DNA of 64,000 nt from an uncultured Ruminococcus sp. GTDB taxonomy: Bacteria; Bacillota; Clostridia; Oscillospirales; Ruminococcaceae. Numbering within the stretch: position 1 is the first letter of the stretch; the number at the start of each line of letters is the position of its first letter. The stretch lies in NCBI GenBank assembly GCA_934435205.1, contig CAKSAK010000005.1, positions 186,001 through 250,000 of the forward strand, read 5' to 3'. This document shows, in pieces, positions 1 through 8,115 of the stretch. Under the pieces are notes generated by a model that was not told where the DNA came from, made no database searches, and saw nothing but the letters and a program-made list of their open reading frames with translations. Made by a program: the position numbers and the translations under genes.

Positions 1-725
1 TGAAAAAGTCTGACAATGGTTTTTATGACATTTCTCCTGTGAGCGAACCGCTTTACGGGCTTGCTAAAAAGGACAAGCTTATACTTGATATGCAGTACAC
101 TGATTATTATGCGCCTGCATACAAAGGCGCAGGACTTACCTGCATCGCCTTTGAGAACGACGAAGGCAAATGGGGATATGTTGGTTCTGACGGCAAGACT
201 ATAATCGACTTCAAGTGCGACGGCGACATGAGTGCCTATTGCGGAAAGGTGATAGATGACGAAATGGCAGTTCATCCTTATCTTTTCACTGACGATTATC
301 TGCCGGTATCCATAAATTCATCATATGGTTATTATGACATAGACGGCAACTGTATCGTACAGCCGGGCGAGTTCGATCAGGCAAGACCTGCTCATAACGG
401 CAAGGCATGGGTAATGAAGTCTGGAAAATGGGGCGTTATAGCATTCGGTGACGCACCTGTGGAAGAGGACTCATCAGAGGAAGAGACCACCACAACTACG
501 ACCACCACAAGCTACACCACCACGACCACAACTTCAATGACCACCACAACGACTTCGGTTTCAACAGAAACGAAAAAAGCAACTGAAAATACTCCATCTT
601 TGACACAGCCAAGTGAAACCACTGAGGTGTCAACAAACACGGAAACTGTTACAGAAACAGTAACGGAGCCTGTTACGGAAACTGATCCGCCTGCTCCTGA
701 GCCTGAGCCGACACCTGAACAATAA
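1..725 (+). CDS. WG-repeat protein with Thr-rich C-terminal tail (5' end outside window)
   Basis: The reading frame is open to the left edge (codons from base 3), so this is the C-terminal part of a longer protein; the GTG at 39 is probably internal. Visible are WG/YG beta-hairpin repeats (KWGYVGSDGKTIIDF, YGYYDIDGNCIV, KWGVIAF), the pattern of the WG_beta_rep family, whose role is generally unknown. They are followed by a low-complexity tail of Thr runs and Thr/Glu/Pro residues. Such Thr-rich linkers are typical of secreted or wall-associated Ruminococcus proteins, so an extracytoplasmic location is inferred; the signal peptide would lie off-window. A terminator follows directly. No catalytic motif is visible. 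Confidence 0.75.
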   Translation, partial: KKSDNGFYDISPVSEPLYGLAKKDKLILDMQYTDYYAPAYKGAGLTCIAFENDEGKWGYVGSDGKTIIDFKCDGDMSAYCGKVIDDEMAVHPYLFTDDYLPVSINSSYGYYDIDGNCIVQPGEFDQARPAHNGKAWVMKSGKWGVIAFGDAPVEEDSSEEETTTTTTTTSYTTTTTTSMTTTTTSVSTETKKATENTPSLTQPSETTEVSTNTETVTETVTEPVTETDPPAPEPEPTPEQ

Positions 726-736
726 GTAAGAATATA

Positions 737-771
737 AACGGCGTTATCCCACTTTGGGGTACGCCGTTTTT
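737..771 (+). terminator. Rho-independent terminator after the WG-repeat gene
   Basis: An AACGGCGT stem pairs with ACGCCGTT, extended by an ATCCC/GGGGT inner stem, and is followed by a T run. It lies 12 bases after the stop codon. Confidence 0.8.
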
Positions 772-815
772 GGTGCATGAATATGTGCGGATATTGAAAA
801 TGCGTGCATAAACAA

Positions 816-841
816 GGCGGGCGAACGCTGTTCGCCCCTAC
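816..841 (-). repeat. Dispersed GTAGGGG palindrome, copy 1
   Basis: Intergenic palindrome reading, on the minus strand, GTAGGGGCGAACAGCGTTCG then CCCGCC. It belongs to the dispersed family described in the findings. It sits between two convergent genes, next to their terminators. Confidence 0.75.
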
Positions 842-866
842 CATTTGACCGCTTATTTTCCCATAC

Positions 867-891
867 AAAAAAGCCCTGCCGAAGCAGAGCT
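867..891 (-). terminator. Rho-independent terminator of the LCP gene
   Basis: On the minus strand, AGCTCTGC and GCAGGGCT pair around a TTCG tetraloop and run into a T tract, just after the stop codon of the LCP gene. Confidence 0.85.
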
Positions 892-899
892 TTTCTTTT

Positions 900-2336
900 T
901 TATTGGTTATATATCTCTTTTCTGAGAAGTGCCTTGCAGGCGTCAAAATCAACTTCAAGAATTGATTGACCGTCAGATGATGTGCCATATGAATAGGAAT
1001 CATCATCAGGTATTCTCAGGGACTTTATCTCGTAATTCATGGAGAATATTGCCTTATAGGTAAGGGCAAAAAGCTGTGTCTGTGACATATTGGTTGTAAG
1101 ATGTGACATTGATGCTTTTGCGAACTTGTCTATAGTCAGCGGATCTGAGCTTTTCGCCTTTTCGATTATCTTTGTGATAACTGTTCTCTGGCGTTCTGTA
1201 CGCTCAAAATCTGCGTTGCCAACATATCTAAGTCTTGCATAGGCAAGCGCCTGATTGCCGTTTACATGGAGCTTCTTTCCGCCCTTATCAAGATAGTCTG
1301 TACCCTTTTTATTGCCAAGAAGCTTGTTCTGCTCTGCCATTGGAGGCTTCATGCCCTCGGCTTCTTCGTCGGAAATGTCAAGCTCGATACCGCCAACTGC
1401 GTCAACTATATCAACGAATGAAAGAAAGTCGATATAAACATAATCGTCAACGGCAATATCAAAATTATACTCTATGGTATCCATAAGAAGCTCTGCACCG
1501 CCGTAAACATACGCCGCATTGAGCTTTGACCATGTGTCTATATCATTTCCATCAGCGTCAACACCCTTGATATTCACATACATATCACGCATGAAAGAGG
1601 TCATTGTTATCTCTTTTGTGGTGCTGTTAATGGAGAGAAGTATCATAGAGTCTGTTCTGCCACGCTCGTCAGCGTTTCTTGTATCAGAGCCTATAAGCAG
1701 GATATTTCGTACATCAGAGCTGTTCATGGAAGCATCTGTGTTCGTTCGCTGACCTCTTTCCACCTTGTTCACCATGCCTATGTATCGCCATATAAGCACG
1801 TTCGCCAATATGAAAGCCACCAAAAGTATGATGATAAGCACCTTGAAAAAGGTTTTTATAGGGTGTCTTTTTTTGTTTTCCACTTTGTTTTTACCTTTTT
1901 TGTTCGTCTGACCATTACGGCTTTTATTGTTTTTGCCAAATTGCAGGTCATTATTTCGTCTTTGGGCTGATGTCTTGTTGCTTTTTGCTGACTTGCCTGA
2001 ACCTCTCTGCTTGCTCTGTCCGTTCTGTGGACGTGACGTTTGTCTGCTCTGTGTCTGCCGTCTTGGAGTGCTTTCTCTGTATGAGCCTGCGTAGTCTGAT
2101 GATGAACGGCTTCCCTGCCCGTATGGCTGAGCTGTACCCTGTGTATTATCATCAGGGTAGCCAGCGTCATAGTAATCGTCAAAGTCGTTCACGCCCTCGT
2201 CTATTTGCTGAACACGCTGTCCGCCCGCACCGCTTATGCGATTGAACTCGTCAAGCTGTCGCTGATATTCCTGTTCATAGTAGTCCTGAGGCTTATTATC
2301 GTTTGTGTAGTTTTGTTGTCTGTCTTTATTAGCCAC
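900..2336 (-). CDS. LytR-CpsA-Psr (LCP) family cell-wall glycopolymer ligase
   Basis: LCP enzymes transfer undecaprenyl-linked glycopolymers such as teichoic acids or capsule onto peptidoglycan at the outer membrane face. The 478-residue protein has a long charged, Gln/Ser/Lys-rich cytoplasmic N terminus (about 1-160), one membrane segment (about 162-185), and an extracellular LCP domain from about residue 209. Domain marks are NILLIGSDTR, the acidic/Arg pattern ERGRTDSMILLSI, SFMRDMYVNI and later LAYARLRY. The GTG start at 2336 is set by a GGAGG ribosome site 9 bases upstream. The gene has its own promoter and terminator, so it is probably monocistronic. The cytoplasmic tail is unusually long for the family. 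Family assignment is firm; the substrate is unknown. Confidence 0.92.
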   Translation of the reverse strand: MANKDRQQNYTNDNKPQDYYEQEYQRQLDEFNRISGAGGQRVQQIDEGVNDFDDYYDAGYPDDNTQGTAQPYGQGSRSSSDYAGSYRESTPRRQTQSRQTSRPQNGQSKQRGSGKSAKSNKTSAQRRNNDLQFGKNNKSRNGQTNKKGKNKVENKKRHPIKTFFKVLIIILLVAFILANVLIWRYIGMVNKVERGQRTNTDASMNSSDVRNILLIGSDTRNADERGRTDSMILLSINSTTKEITMTSFMRDMYVNIKGVDADGNDIDTWSKLNAAYVYGGAELLMDTIEYNFDIAVDDYVYIDFLSFVDIVDAVGGIELDISDEEAEGMKPPMAEQNKLLGNKKGTDYLDKGGKKLHVNGNQALAYARLRYVGNADFERTERQRTVITKIIEKAKSSDPLTIDKFAKASMSHLTTNMSQTQLFALTYKAIFSMNYEIKSLRIPDDDSYSYGTSSDGQSILEVDFDACKALLRKEIYNQ

Positions 2337-2371
2337 CTGACTGCACCTCCGTTCATTTTTACAATACCAAT

Positions 2372-2400
2372 ATTATAGTACATATCAGGCTTATTGTCAA
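2372..2400 (-). promoter_or_regulatory. Sigma-A-type promoter of the LCP gene
   Basis: The minus strand shows TTGACA, a 17-base spacer and TATAAT, both hexamers matching consensus, upstream of the GTG start at 2336. Confidence 0.85.
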
Positions 2401-2405
2401 TGACA

Positions 2406-2440
2406 GAAAAAAAGGCGGAGCTTTTTCCAGCGTCCGCCTT
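2406..2440 (-). terminator. Terminator of the cadC-cadA operon
   Basis: AAGGCGGA and TCCGCCTT form a perfect 8-bp stem; on the minus strand the stem is followed by a run of Ts. It lies about 100 bases after the cadA stop and could also work in the opposite direction. Confidence 0.8.
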
Positions 2441-2465
2441 GTTATTTTTACGTTGTTGTGGATAA

Positions 2466-2490
2466 GCGGGCGAACACTGTTCGCCCCTAC
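2466..2490 (-). repeat. Dispersed GTAGGGG palindrome, copy 2
   Basis: Same family as copy 1, core CGAACACTGTTCG. It lies between the cadA stop codon and the operon terminator. Confidence 0.75.
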
Positions 2491-2535
2491 AAGCAAATGC
2501 CGTATTTATGCGCATTTGCAGGTCTAAACATAGTT

Positions 2536-4869
2536 TTATTTTATTCTGCTGCTTCTGAGGGCATTGAGGATAGCTATTACGGCTACGCCAACGTCTGCGA
2601 AAACCGCAAGCCACATTCCTGCAAGTCCCAATGCACCGAATATAAGCACAAGAGCTTTTACTCCAAGGGCAAAAAATATATTCTCTCTTACTATTGTCAT
2701 AGTCTTTCGGGATATCTTTACTGAGTCTGCTATGCTTGACGGGTCGTCATTCATAAGCACAACGTCTGCGGCTTCTATGGCGATATCTGAGCCTAAACCG
2801 CCCATTGCGATACCGATATCGGCTCTTGCGATAACAGGTGCGTCATTTATTCCGTCCCCTGCGAATGCAACAAGTCTGCGGTCTGGGTCTTTTATAAGCT
2901 GCTCAACTTTTTCTACCTTATTTTCAGGGAGAAGCTCGCTGAAGAATGTTTTTATGCCCACTTTCTTTGCCACCTTTTCGGCGGTATCTTTCTTATCCCC
3001 TGTGAGGAGGACAGTTTCGACCCCAAGGTCTCTAAGTCTTGAAACGGCTGTGGCAGAGGTTTCTTTTATCTCGTCACCGAGAAGTATCTCGCCTATGAAC
3101 TTGCCGTCAAGGGCAACATAAACTGCCGTTGCGGAGTCTTCTGAGCTTTGTGCGGCAATACCGTTTGTTTCAAGAAGTGCTTTCTTTCCGCAAAGTATCT
3201 CCTTACCGTCAAGCTTTGCTCTTACGCCGTTTCCTGCTATCTCTTCAACATCAGAAAGTCTTGCACCGTCTATTTCCTTGCCGTATCTCTGCACTATGGA
3301 GATACCGATAGGGTGAGTTGACATACTTTCTGCATATGCGGCAGCTTCAAGGAGGATATCCTGTGAAACGCCCTGTGGGTTTACGCTGAGGACAGTGAAC
3401 TTGCCCTTTGTGAGAGTACCTGTCTTATCAACTGCGAGAGTTTTGCACTTCGCCATTGTTTCGAGATTTTTTGCGCCTTTGATAAGGATACCCTTTTTAG
3501 AAGCTCCGCCGATTCCTGCAAAGAATGAGAGAGGTACTGAGATAACAAGTGCGCATGGGCAGGATATTACAAGAAACAGAAGTCCTCTGTAGAGCCATTT
3601 TGAGAACTGGTCGAAGCCCAGAATGAAGCTTGGTATAAACACCAGTGCAAGTGCAGCAATAACTACCGCAGGGGTATAAACTCTTGCAAAACGTGTGATG
3701 AACTTTTCTGTCTTAGCTTTTCTTTCGCTGGAGTTTTGCACCATATCGAGAATTTTCGACACTGCAGACTCGTGGAAGGTATTTGTGACCCGAACTTTGA
3801 GAAGTCCTCTCAGGTTTGTTGAGCCACTGAGGACGCTGTCCCCTGCTTTGACCTCAACAGGAAGAAACTCGCCTGTGAGTGCTGATGTATCAAGCTCTGA
3901 TTCGCCTTCTGTTACGATACCGTCAAGAGGTATTCTCTCGCCTGTTTTTACTGCGATCATCTCGTCCTTAAGGATATCCTCAGGAGGAAGCTCGTATGTT
4001 TTGCCGTTTCTTACAACTGTTACAGACTCAGGCTTAAGCTCCATAAGCTTTGTGATAGATTTTCTTGACTTCTCTACTGCGATAGTCTGGAAAAGCTCGC
4101 CCACCTGGAAGAAGAGCATAACGGCTGCACCCTCACGGAAGTCTTTAAGTGCGAACGCACCCACTGTTGCGATAGTCATGAGCAGAGATTCGTCAAAAGC
4201 CTCGCCTTTTACAAGGTTTCTTACAGCGGCGATAACAACGTCAAGACCTGCGATAAGGTAAGCGACTATTGCAAGGCCTGCGCTGAGATATTCACATACA
4301 GTGCCGCTTCCGAGCTTATCCAAGAGCATTGAGGCGATAAAGAACACGATAGCCACAGAAAGCTTTGCTATCTCGCCCTTATGGTCATTCACAGGCTCTT
4401 CCTCTGCTGTCTGAGTGCCGTAATCCTTGACAGTAACGTCAGGCTCAAGCTGATGGACGGTATCTTCTATCATGATACGCAGGTCAGGATTAGAGCCGTC
4501 TGTTTTGACAGTAAGCTTTTTGCTGATAAAATCGACGTTTGATGAGATAACGCCTGCAAGGTCGCCCACACGGTTTGCTATCTTTTCACCACAGTTGGGA
4601 CAATCGAGGTCTTCAAGCTTCAAATAGAGAGTTTTCTCAGCACAATTGCCAAGCTCTTTCACGCTAACGTCAGGTTCAAGCTTATGGACAACGTTTTCTA
4701 TCTCGGTAAAGAGGGCGTTTTTATCGCCGTCAAAATCAATTGTTAGCTTTTTATTGATAAAATCAAGGTTAGAGCTTTTAACGCCCGAAAGCTCGCCCAC
4801 ACGTTTCTCGATCTTTTCCGCACAATGAGGACAATCGAGTTCCTTAAGAAGCAAAGTCATTTTACTCAT
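2536..4869 (-). CDS. cadA: Zn/Cd/Pb-exporting P1B-type ATPase
   Basis: ATP-driven efflux pump for divalent soft metals in the cell membrane. The 777-residue protein begins with two heavy-metal-associated domains whose CxxC pairs are Cys13/Cys16 (DCPHC) and Cys90/Cys93 (DCPNC). Membrane helices, the actuator motif SALTGE, the intramembrane metal site CPCALV, the phosphorylation motif DKTGTLT, the SxHP motif (STHPIG) and the hinge GDGINDAPVIARADIGIAMG follow in the normal order. CPC with a DCPHC-type N domain suits Zn2+/Cd2+/Pb2+ rather than Cu+. The length is full. It lies 39 bases downstream of the metal sensor gene, so the two form an operon induced by metal stress. Confidence 0.93.
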   Translation of the reverse strand: MSKMTLLLKELDCPHCAEKIEKRVGELSGVKSSNLDFINKKLTIDFDGDKNALFTEIENVVHKLEPDVSVKELGNCAEKTLYLKLEDLDCPNCGEKIANRVGDLAGVISSNVDFISKKLTVKTDGSNPDLRIMIEDTVHQLEPDVTVKDYGTQTAEEEPVNDHKGEIAKLSVAIVFFIASMLLDKLGSGTVCEYLSAGLAIVAYLIAGLDVVIAAVRNLVKGEAFDESLLMTIATVGAFALKDFREGAAVMLFFQVGELFQTIAVEKSRKSITKLMELKPESVTVVRNGKTYELPPEDILKDEMIAVKTGERIPLDGIVTEGESELDTSALTGEFLPVEVKAGDSVLSGSTNLRGLLKVRVTNTFHESAVSKILDMVQNSSERKAKTEKFITRFARVYTPAVVIAALALVFIPSFILGFDQFSKWLYRGLLFLVISCPCALVISVPLSFFAGIGGASKKGILIKGAKNLETMAKCKTLAVDKTGTLTKGKFTVLSVNPQGVSQDILLEAAAYAESMSTHPIGISIVQRYGKEIDGARLSDVEEIAGNGVRAKLDGKEILCGKKALLETNGIAAQSSEDSATAVYVALDGKFIGEILLGDEIKETSATAVSRLRDLGVETVLLTGDKKDTAEKVAKKVGIKTFFSELLPENKVEKVEQLIKDPDRRLVAFAGDGINDAPVIARADIGIAMGGLGSDIAIEAADVVLMNDDPSSIADSVKISRKTMTIVRENIFFALGVKALVLIFGALGLAGMWLAVFADVGVAVIAILNALRSSRIK

Positions 4870-4908
4870 TTCACATTCTCCTATACTACAAAGATCAGAT
4901 CACTTACT

Positions 4909-5274
4909 TTACTCGCTGATATGCTCGATACCCATATTGAGTATGATAGCGACGTGTTCATCGGAAACGGAATAATAGACGGTTTTTCCCTCACGTCTAT
5001 ACTTTACAAGCCTAGCCTGCTTCAGCACTCTGAGCTGATGCGAGATAGCGGACTGTGACATTTCCAACAGCTCTGCGATATCGCACACGCACATTTCGTC
5101 CTTTATAAGGGTAAAGAGTATTTTCACTCTTGTTTGGTCGCCAAGGACTTTGAAAAGCTCTGCCACGTCATATATCTCCTCCTCAACGGGCATCGTTTTT
5201 CCTATTTCCTCCATTTTCTCTATATTCTTTCCTCCGCACTGTTTATGCTCATGCTTTACTGTATTCTCACTCAT
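4909..5274 (-). CDS. cadC: ArsR/SmtB-family metal-responsive repressor
   Basis: Winged-helix repressor that leaves DNA when it binds metal. The 121-residue protein shows the family's helix-turn-helix (MSQSAISHQLRVLKQARLV). It has a Cys pair in the recognition-helix metal box (Cys62, Cys64 in MCVCD), a His/Cys-bearing N terminus (KHEHKQC), and the alpha-5 site Asp105, His107, His118 and Glu121. The spacing of that last set equals the classic D-x-H-x10-H-x2-E zinc site of SmtB. Carrying both site types suggests it senses Zn2+ together with Cd2+/Pb2+. It is the first gene of the operon with cadA, and a matching palindromic operator overlaps the start of transcription, which implies autorepression. 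Confidence 0.92.
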   Translation of the reverse strand: MSENTVKHEHKQCGGKNIEKMEEIGKTMPVEEEIYDVAELFKVLGDQTRVKILFTLIKDEMCVCDIAELLEMSQSAISHQLRVLKQARLVKYRREGKTVYYSVSDEHVAIILNMGIEHISE

Positions 5275-5338
5275 TTATTTTCGCTCTCCTTTTCTTATTA
5301 TTGTTTTAGTATGTTCCATACGTGTCATTTCAATTCAT

Positions 5339-5360
5339 CATATGAATAACTGTTCATATG
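5339..5360 (-). promoter_or_regulatory. CadC/SmtB-type operator
   Basis: CATATGAA and TTCATATG are perfect 8-bp arms around a 6-base centre. They lie 3 bases downstream of the -10 hexamer, covering the expected transcription start. The ATATGAA...TTCATAT form matches known ArsR-family operators. Confidence 0.85.
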
Positions 5361-5363
5361 TTT

Positions 5364-5391
5364 ATTATATCATATATTCATATTTTGTCAA
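5364..5391 (-). promoter_or_regulatory. Promoter of the cadC-cadA operon
   Basis: On the minus strand there are perfect TTGACA and TATAAT hexamers with a 16-base spacer, immediately upstream of the operator. Confidence 0.88.
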
Positions 5392-5463
5392 GGGGGTTTT
5401 GAAATTTTTTTTGATTTAAGTTATTGGAGGTATTTTGTTTACATGGTACTGGTTGCATACCAT

Positions 5464-5488
5464 GCGGGCGAACGATGTTCGCCCCTAC
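5464..5488 (-). repeat. Dispersed GTAGGGG palindrome, copy 3
   Basis: Family member with core CGAACATCGTTCG read on the minus strand. It lies in the spacer between the divergent cad operon and the hemolysin III gene. Confidence 0.75.
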
Positions 5489-5514
5489 GGATCATTCGGG
5501 CGAGTTTGCTGTGC

Positions 5515-5560
5515 CATTCCTAATTCTTCATTCCTCATTCCTCATTCCTCACTCCTCACT
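5515..5560 (-). repeat. Degenerate heptamer array (GTGAGGA/ATGAGGA)n
   Basis: Read on the minus strand this is about six tandem 7-base units of the GTGAGGA/ATGAGGA type, with the last units degenerate. Similar arrays occur at 8020 and 48148. Confidence 0.7.
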
Positions 5561-5580
5561 TTTTACACCTGTAGTTAAAC

Positions 5581-5619
5581 TTGACAAGTGTCTAAAAAAA
5601 TGTTACTATACTATAGTAA
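5581..5619 (+). promoter_or_regulatory. Promoter with overlapping 17-bp palindrome
   Basis: A consensus TTGACA (5581-5586) is followed 17 bases on by TACTAT, or 20 bases on by TATACT. The -10 region lies inside the perfect inverted repeat TTACTATACTATAGTAA (5603-5619). A repressor bound there would block the promoter; the regulator is unknown. Confidence 0.65.
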
Positions 5620-5667
5620 TGAAACTTATATGCAAATTCTCGGTCCTATCGGAAAGGAAATGATACT

Positions 5668-6339
5668 ATGTCAAAATCTGTTGAGATCCAATCTCAGGAT
5701 CTAACCAAAAGATACACCCTCGGTGAAGAGATCTTCAACTCCGTTTCACACGGTGCAGGCGGTCTGCTATCCATTGCCGGCACTGCCGTTCTTATCGTTC
5801 TCGTCGCCATTTACTCCAACGCTTGGGGCGTTGTAAGCTCCGCTATTTTCGGAGCTTCTCTTATCATACTTTACACCATGTCAACCCTTTATCACGCTAT
5901 CACCAATCCGAAAGCCAAAAAGTTTTTCAGAATAATGGATCACAACACCATTTTCTTCCTCATTGCAGGCACCTATACTCCTATCACCCTTGTGCCTTTG
6001 AGAGGTGCGTTTGGCTGGGTGCTTTTCGGAATCGTCTGGGGTGCGGCTATCCTTGGCATTGTGCTGAACTCCATTGACCTTGAAAAGTTCCGCAAGCCTT
6101 CTGTTGTTTGCTACATTGCAATGGGCTGGGTAGTTATAATTGCGGTGAAGCCTATGATAGAAAAGGTTTATCCTCTGTCATTGTGGTTTATCCTTATCGG
6201 CGGACTTTTCTACACGGTTGGCGTTATTTTCTATGTTAAAAAGAGCAAGAAATATTTTCACTCAATATGGCATTTGTTCACCATTGCAGGAAGCGTTTTT
6301 CACTACTTTGCGGTACTTATGATGATAACTCACGAATAA
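5668..6339 (+). CDS. Hemolysin III / PAQR-family membrane protein
   Basis: Seven-helix integral membrane protein of the HlyIII (YqfA) group. The 223-residue length and the conserved marks fit: a Glu/His-rich start (LGEEIFNSVSHGAGG), STLYHAI, the metal-ligand region DHNTIFFLIAGTYTPI, and the C-terminal HSIWHLFTIAGSVFHYFAV. These Ser/His/Asp residues correspond to the zinc site of the PAQR superfamily, which suggests a membrane hydrolase-type activity. The bacterial role is not established and the hemolysin name is historical. The ATG at 5668 has an AAAGGA site 9 bases upstream. The gene is monocistronic, between an operator-bearing promoter and a strong terminator. Confidence 0.9.
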   Translation: MSKSVEIQSQDLTKRYTLGEEIFNSVSHGAGGLLSIAGTAVLIVLVAIYSNAWGVVSSAIFGASLIILYTMSTLYHAITNPKAKKFFRIMDHNTIFFLIAGTYTPITLVPLRGAFGWVLFGIVWGAAILGIVLNSIDLEKFRKPSVVCYIAMGWVVIIAVKPMIEKVYPLSLWFILIGGLFYTVGVIFYVKKSKKYFHSIWHLFTIAGSVFHYFAVLMMITHE

Positions 6340-6343
6340 GATA

Positions 6344-6380
6344 AAAAAATCCCGAGGGTTTGAGTCCTCGGGATTTTTCT
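6344..6380 (+). terminator. Rho-independent terminator of the hemolysin III gene
   Basis: AATCCCGAGG pairs perfectly with CCTCGGGATT and is followed by Ts. Confidence 0.9.
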
Positions 6381-6426
6381 GTTTAGAGAAAATATTTCTA
6401 AAATGAAATATATGGCGGTTTTTCTA

Positions 6427-6455
6427 TTGCAAAAATGGCTGAAAAGTAGTATAAT
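6427..6455 (+). promoter_or_regulatory. Promoter of malQ
   Basis: TTGCAA, 17-base spacer, TATAAT, about 70 bases upstream of the malQ start. Confidence 0.75.
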
Positions 6456-6528
6456 CATAATGATGTATTATATGTGACTGCACTGAAATTTTCAAATGAG
6501 TGCGGTTTTGACATGAAAGGAGCATTTT

Positions 6529-8007
6529 ATGCGTAGATCAGGTATTTTAATGCACATATCCTCTCTGCCTAACGATTATGGTATCGGCAAGCTTGGCAAG
6601 GAGGCTTATGCTTTTGTGGATTTTCTTGAAAAGGCTCACCAAAAATGTTGGCAGATACTTCCTATATCTCCTACAAGCTATGGCGATTCGCCATATCAGA
6701 GTTTTTCGGTTCACGCAGGAAATCCATACTTTATAGACCTTGAAGCTCTGGAGGAAGAGGGTTATCTGAAACCTGCGGAATACAGGGATATCGACTGGGG
6801 CGATGACAAGGGGTCTGTTGACTACGGCAAGATATATGAGATAATTTTCAAGGTGCTTAGAACGGCGCACAAGCGTTTTCGCAAGAAGCCTGAAAAGGCA
6901 TACTCAAAATTTGTGGTGGAAAACAAAGACTGGATATACGATTACGCTTTGTTTATGTCGCTGAAGTTCGCAAACAAGGGCAAGGCTTGGTATGAATGGG
7001 ACGAACCTCTGAAAATGTACAAGTCTAAGGCGATAAAAAGTGCAAGAAAAGAATATGCAAATGATATAGACTTCTGGTGCTTTGTGCAGTACAAATACTT
7101 CCAGCAATGGAAAAAGCTAAAGGCTTACGCCAACGAAAAGGGTATCGAGATAATAGGCGATATACCGATATATGTGGCATATGACAGTGTTGAGGTGTGG
7201 AGTACACCGCAGTATTTCAGCCTTGACAAGGAGAAAAAGCCTGTTGAGGTAGCAGGCTGTCCGCCTGACGCATTCACGGCAGACGGTCAGCTTTGGGGCA
7301 ACCCTCTTTACAACTGGGAATACATAGCAAGAGATAAATTCCGCTGGTGGGTAGAGCGTATAAAGGCGGCCTCTGACACCTATGACGTGGTGAGAATAGA
7401 CCATTTCAGGGGCTTTGAAAGCTATTACTGCATACCATACGGCGCAAAGAACGCCAAAAAGGGCAAGTGGAGAAAAGGTCCTGACATGAGGCTTTTCAAA
7501 GAAGTGAGAAAACAACTTGGGGACGTGAAGATAATCGCAGAGGACTTGGGCTTCCTTACAAAGCACGTTGTAAAAATGCTCAATGCAAGCGGATATCCTG
7601 GCATGAAGGTGCTGGAGTTCGGCTTTGATTCTGACAACACAAATGGCTATCTGCCTCACAATTATAAGACCACAAACAGCATTTGCTACACTGGTACGCA
7701 CGATAATGAAACCATACTTGGCTGGATAAAGAGCTGTGACGAAAAGACCAGAAGCTACTGCAAGGACTATCTGGGAGTTACAAAAGACGAGTTCGTACCT
7801 TGGGCAATGGTAAGGCTTTGCTGGTCCAGCGTGTGTGATACAGCTATCGCACAAATGCAGGATATACTCTGCCTTGACGATAAAGCCAGAATGAATACAC
7901 CGTCAACAGTGGGAGCGAACTGGAAGTGGAGATTGGAAAGCTTTGATAAGCTTGATGATACTTTGGCGGAGAGATTGGCGAAGATAACTGCGGTGTATGG
8001 CAGATAA
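6529..8007 (+). CDS. malQ: 4-alpha-glucanotransferase (amylomaltase, GH77)
   Basis: Cytoplasmic disproportionating enzyme that transfers alpha-1,4-glucan segments between maltodextrins and releases glucose. The 492-residue length is normal for GH77. The active-site motifs are all visible: the nucleophile region VVRIDHFRGFESYY, the general acid in IIAEDLGFLT, and the transition-state stabiliser region YTGTHDNETILGW. The ATG at 6529 has a GAAAGGAGC ribosome site. It precedes glycogen phosphorylase on the same strand; together they would degrade maltodextrin or glycogen to glucose-1-phosphate and glucose. The 411-base repeat-filled spacer and a candidate second promoter suggest the two genes are not simply cotranscribed. 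Confidence 0.95.
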   Translation: MRRSGILMHISSLPNDYGIGKLGKEAYAFVDFLEKAHQKCWQILPISPTSYGDSPYQSFSVHAGNPYFIDLEALEEEGYLKPAEYRDIDWGDDKGSVDYGKIYEIIFKVLRTAHKRFRKKPEKAYSKFVVENKDWIYDYALFMSLKFANKGKAWYEWDEPLKMYKSKAIKSARKEYANDIDFWCFVQYKYFQQWKKLKAYANEKGIEIIGDIPIYVAYDSVEVWSTPQYFSLDKEKKPVEVAGCPPDAFTADGQLWGNPLYNWEYIARDKFRWWVERIKAASDTYDVVRIDHFRGFESYYCIPYGAKNAKKGKWRKGPDMRLFKEVRKQLGDVKIIAEDLGFLTKHVVKMLNASGYPGMKVLEFGFDSDNTNGYLPHNYKTTNSICYTGTHDNETILGWIKSCDEKTRSYCKDYLGVTKDEFVPWAMVRLCWSSVCDTAIAQMQDILCLDDKARMNTPSTVGANWKWRLESFDKLDDTLAERLAKITAVYGR

Positions 8008-8019
8008 AGCAACGCTCAA

Positions 8020-8110
8020 GTGAGGAGTGAGGAGTGAGGAATGAGGAATGTGCATAGCCGACCGAACAAATCACAAGAATGGAGTAAAATAAAACACCGA
8101 GCGAAGCGAG
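8020..8110 (+). repeat. Composite repeat module A (heptamers plus AAAACACCGAGCGAAGCGA)
   Basis: The module starts with tandem GTGAGGA/ATGAGGA heptamers (8020-8050), then carries an AGCCGA block and ends in AAAACACCGAGCGAAGCGA (about 8092-8110). The same three blocks in the same order occur near 48148-48240. The spacer at 8008-8418 contains no convincing gene. Confidence 0.7.
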
Positions 8111-8115
8111 CAAAA

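Noticed and set aside
512..1006. 164-residue minus-strand ORF rich in Val/Ser
   Set aside because: Its composition is the complement of the Thr-codon tail of the WG-repeat gene.
7117..7854. 245-residue minus-strand ORF over malQ
   Set aside because: It is a shadow of malQ in the opposite frame with no family features.
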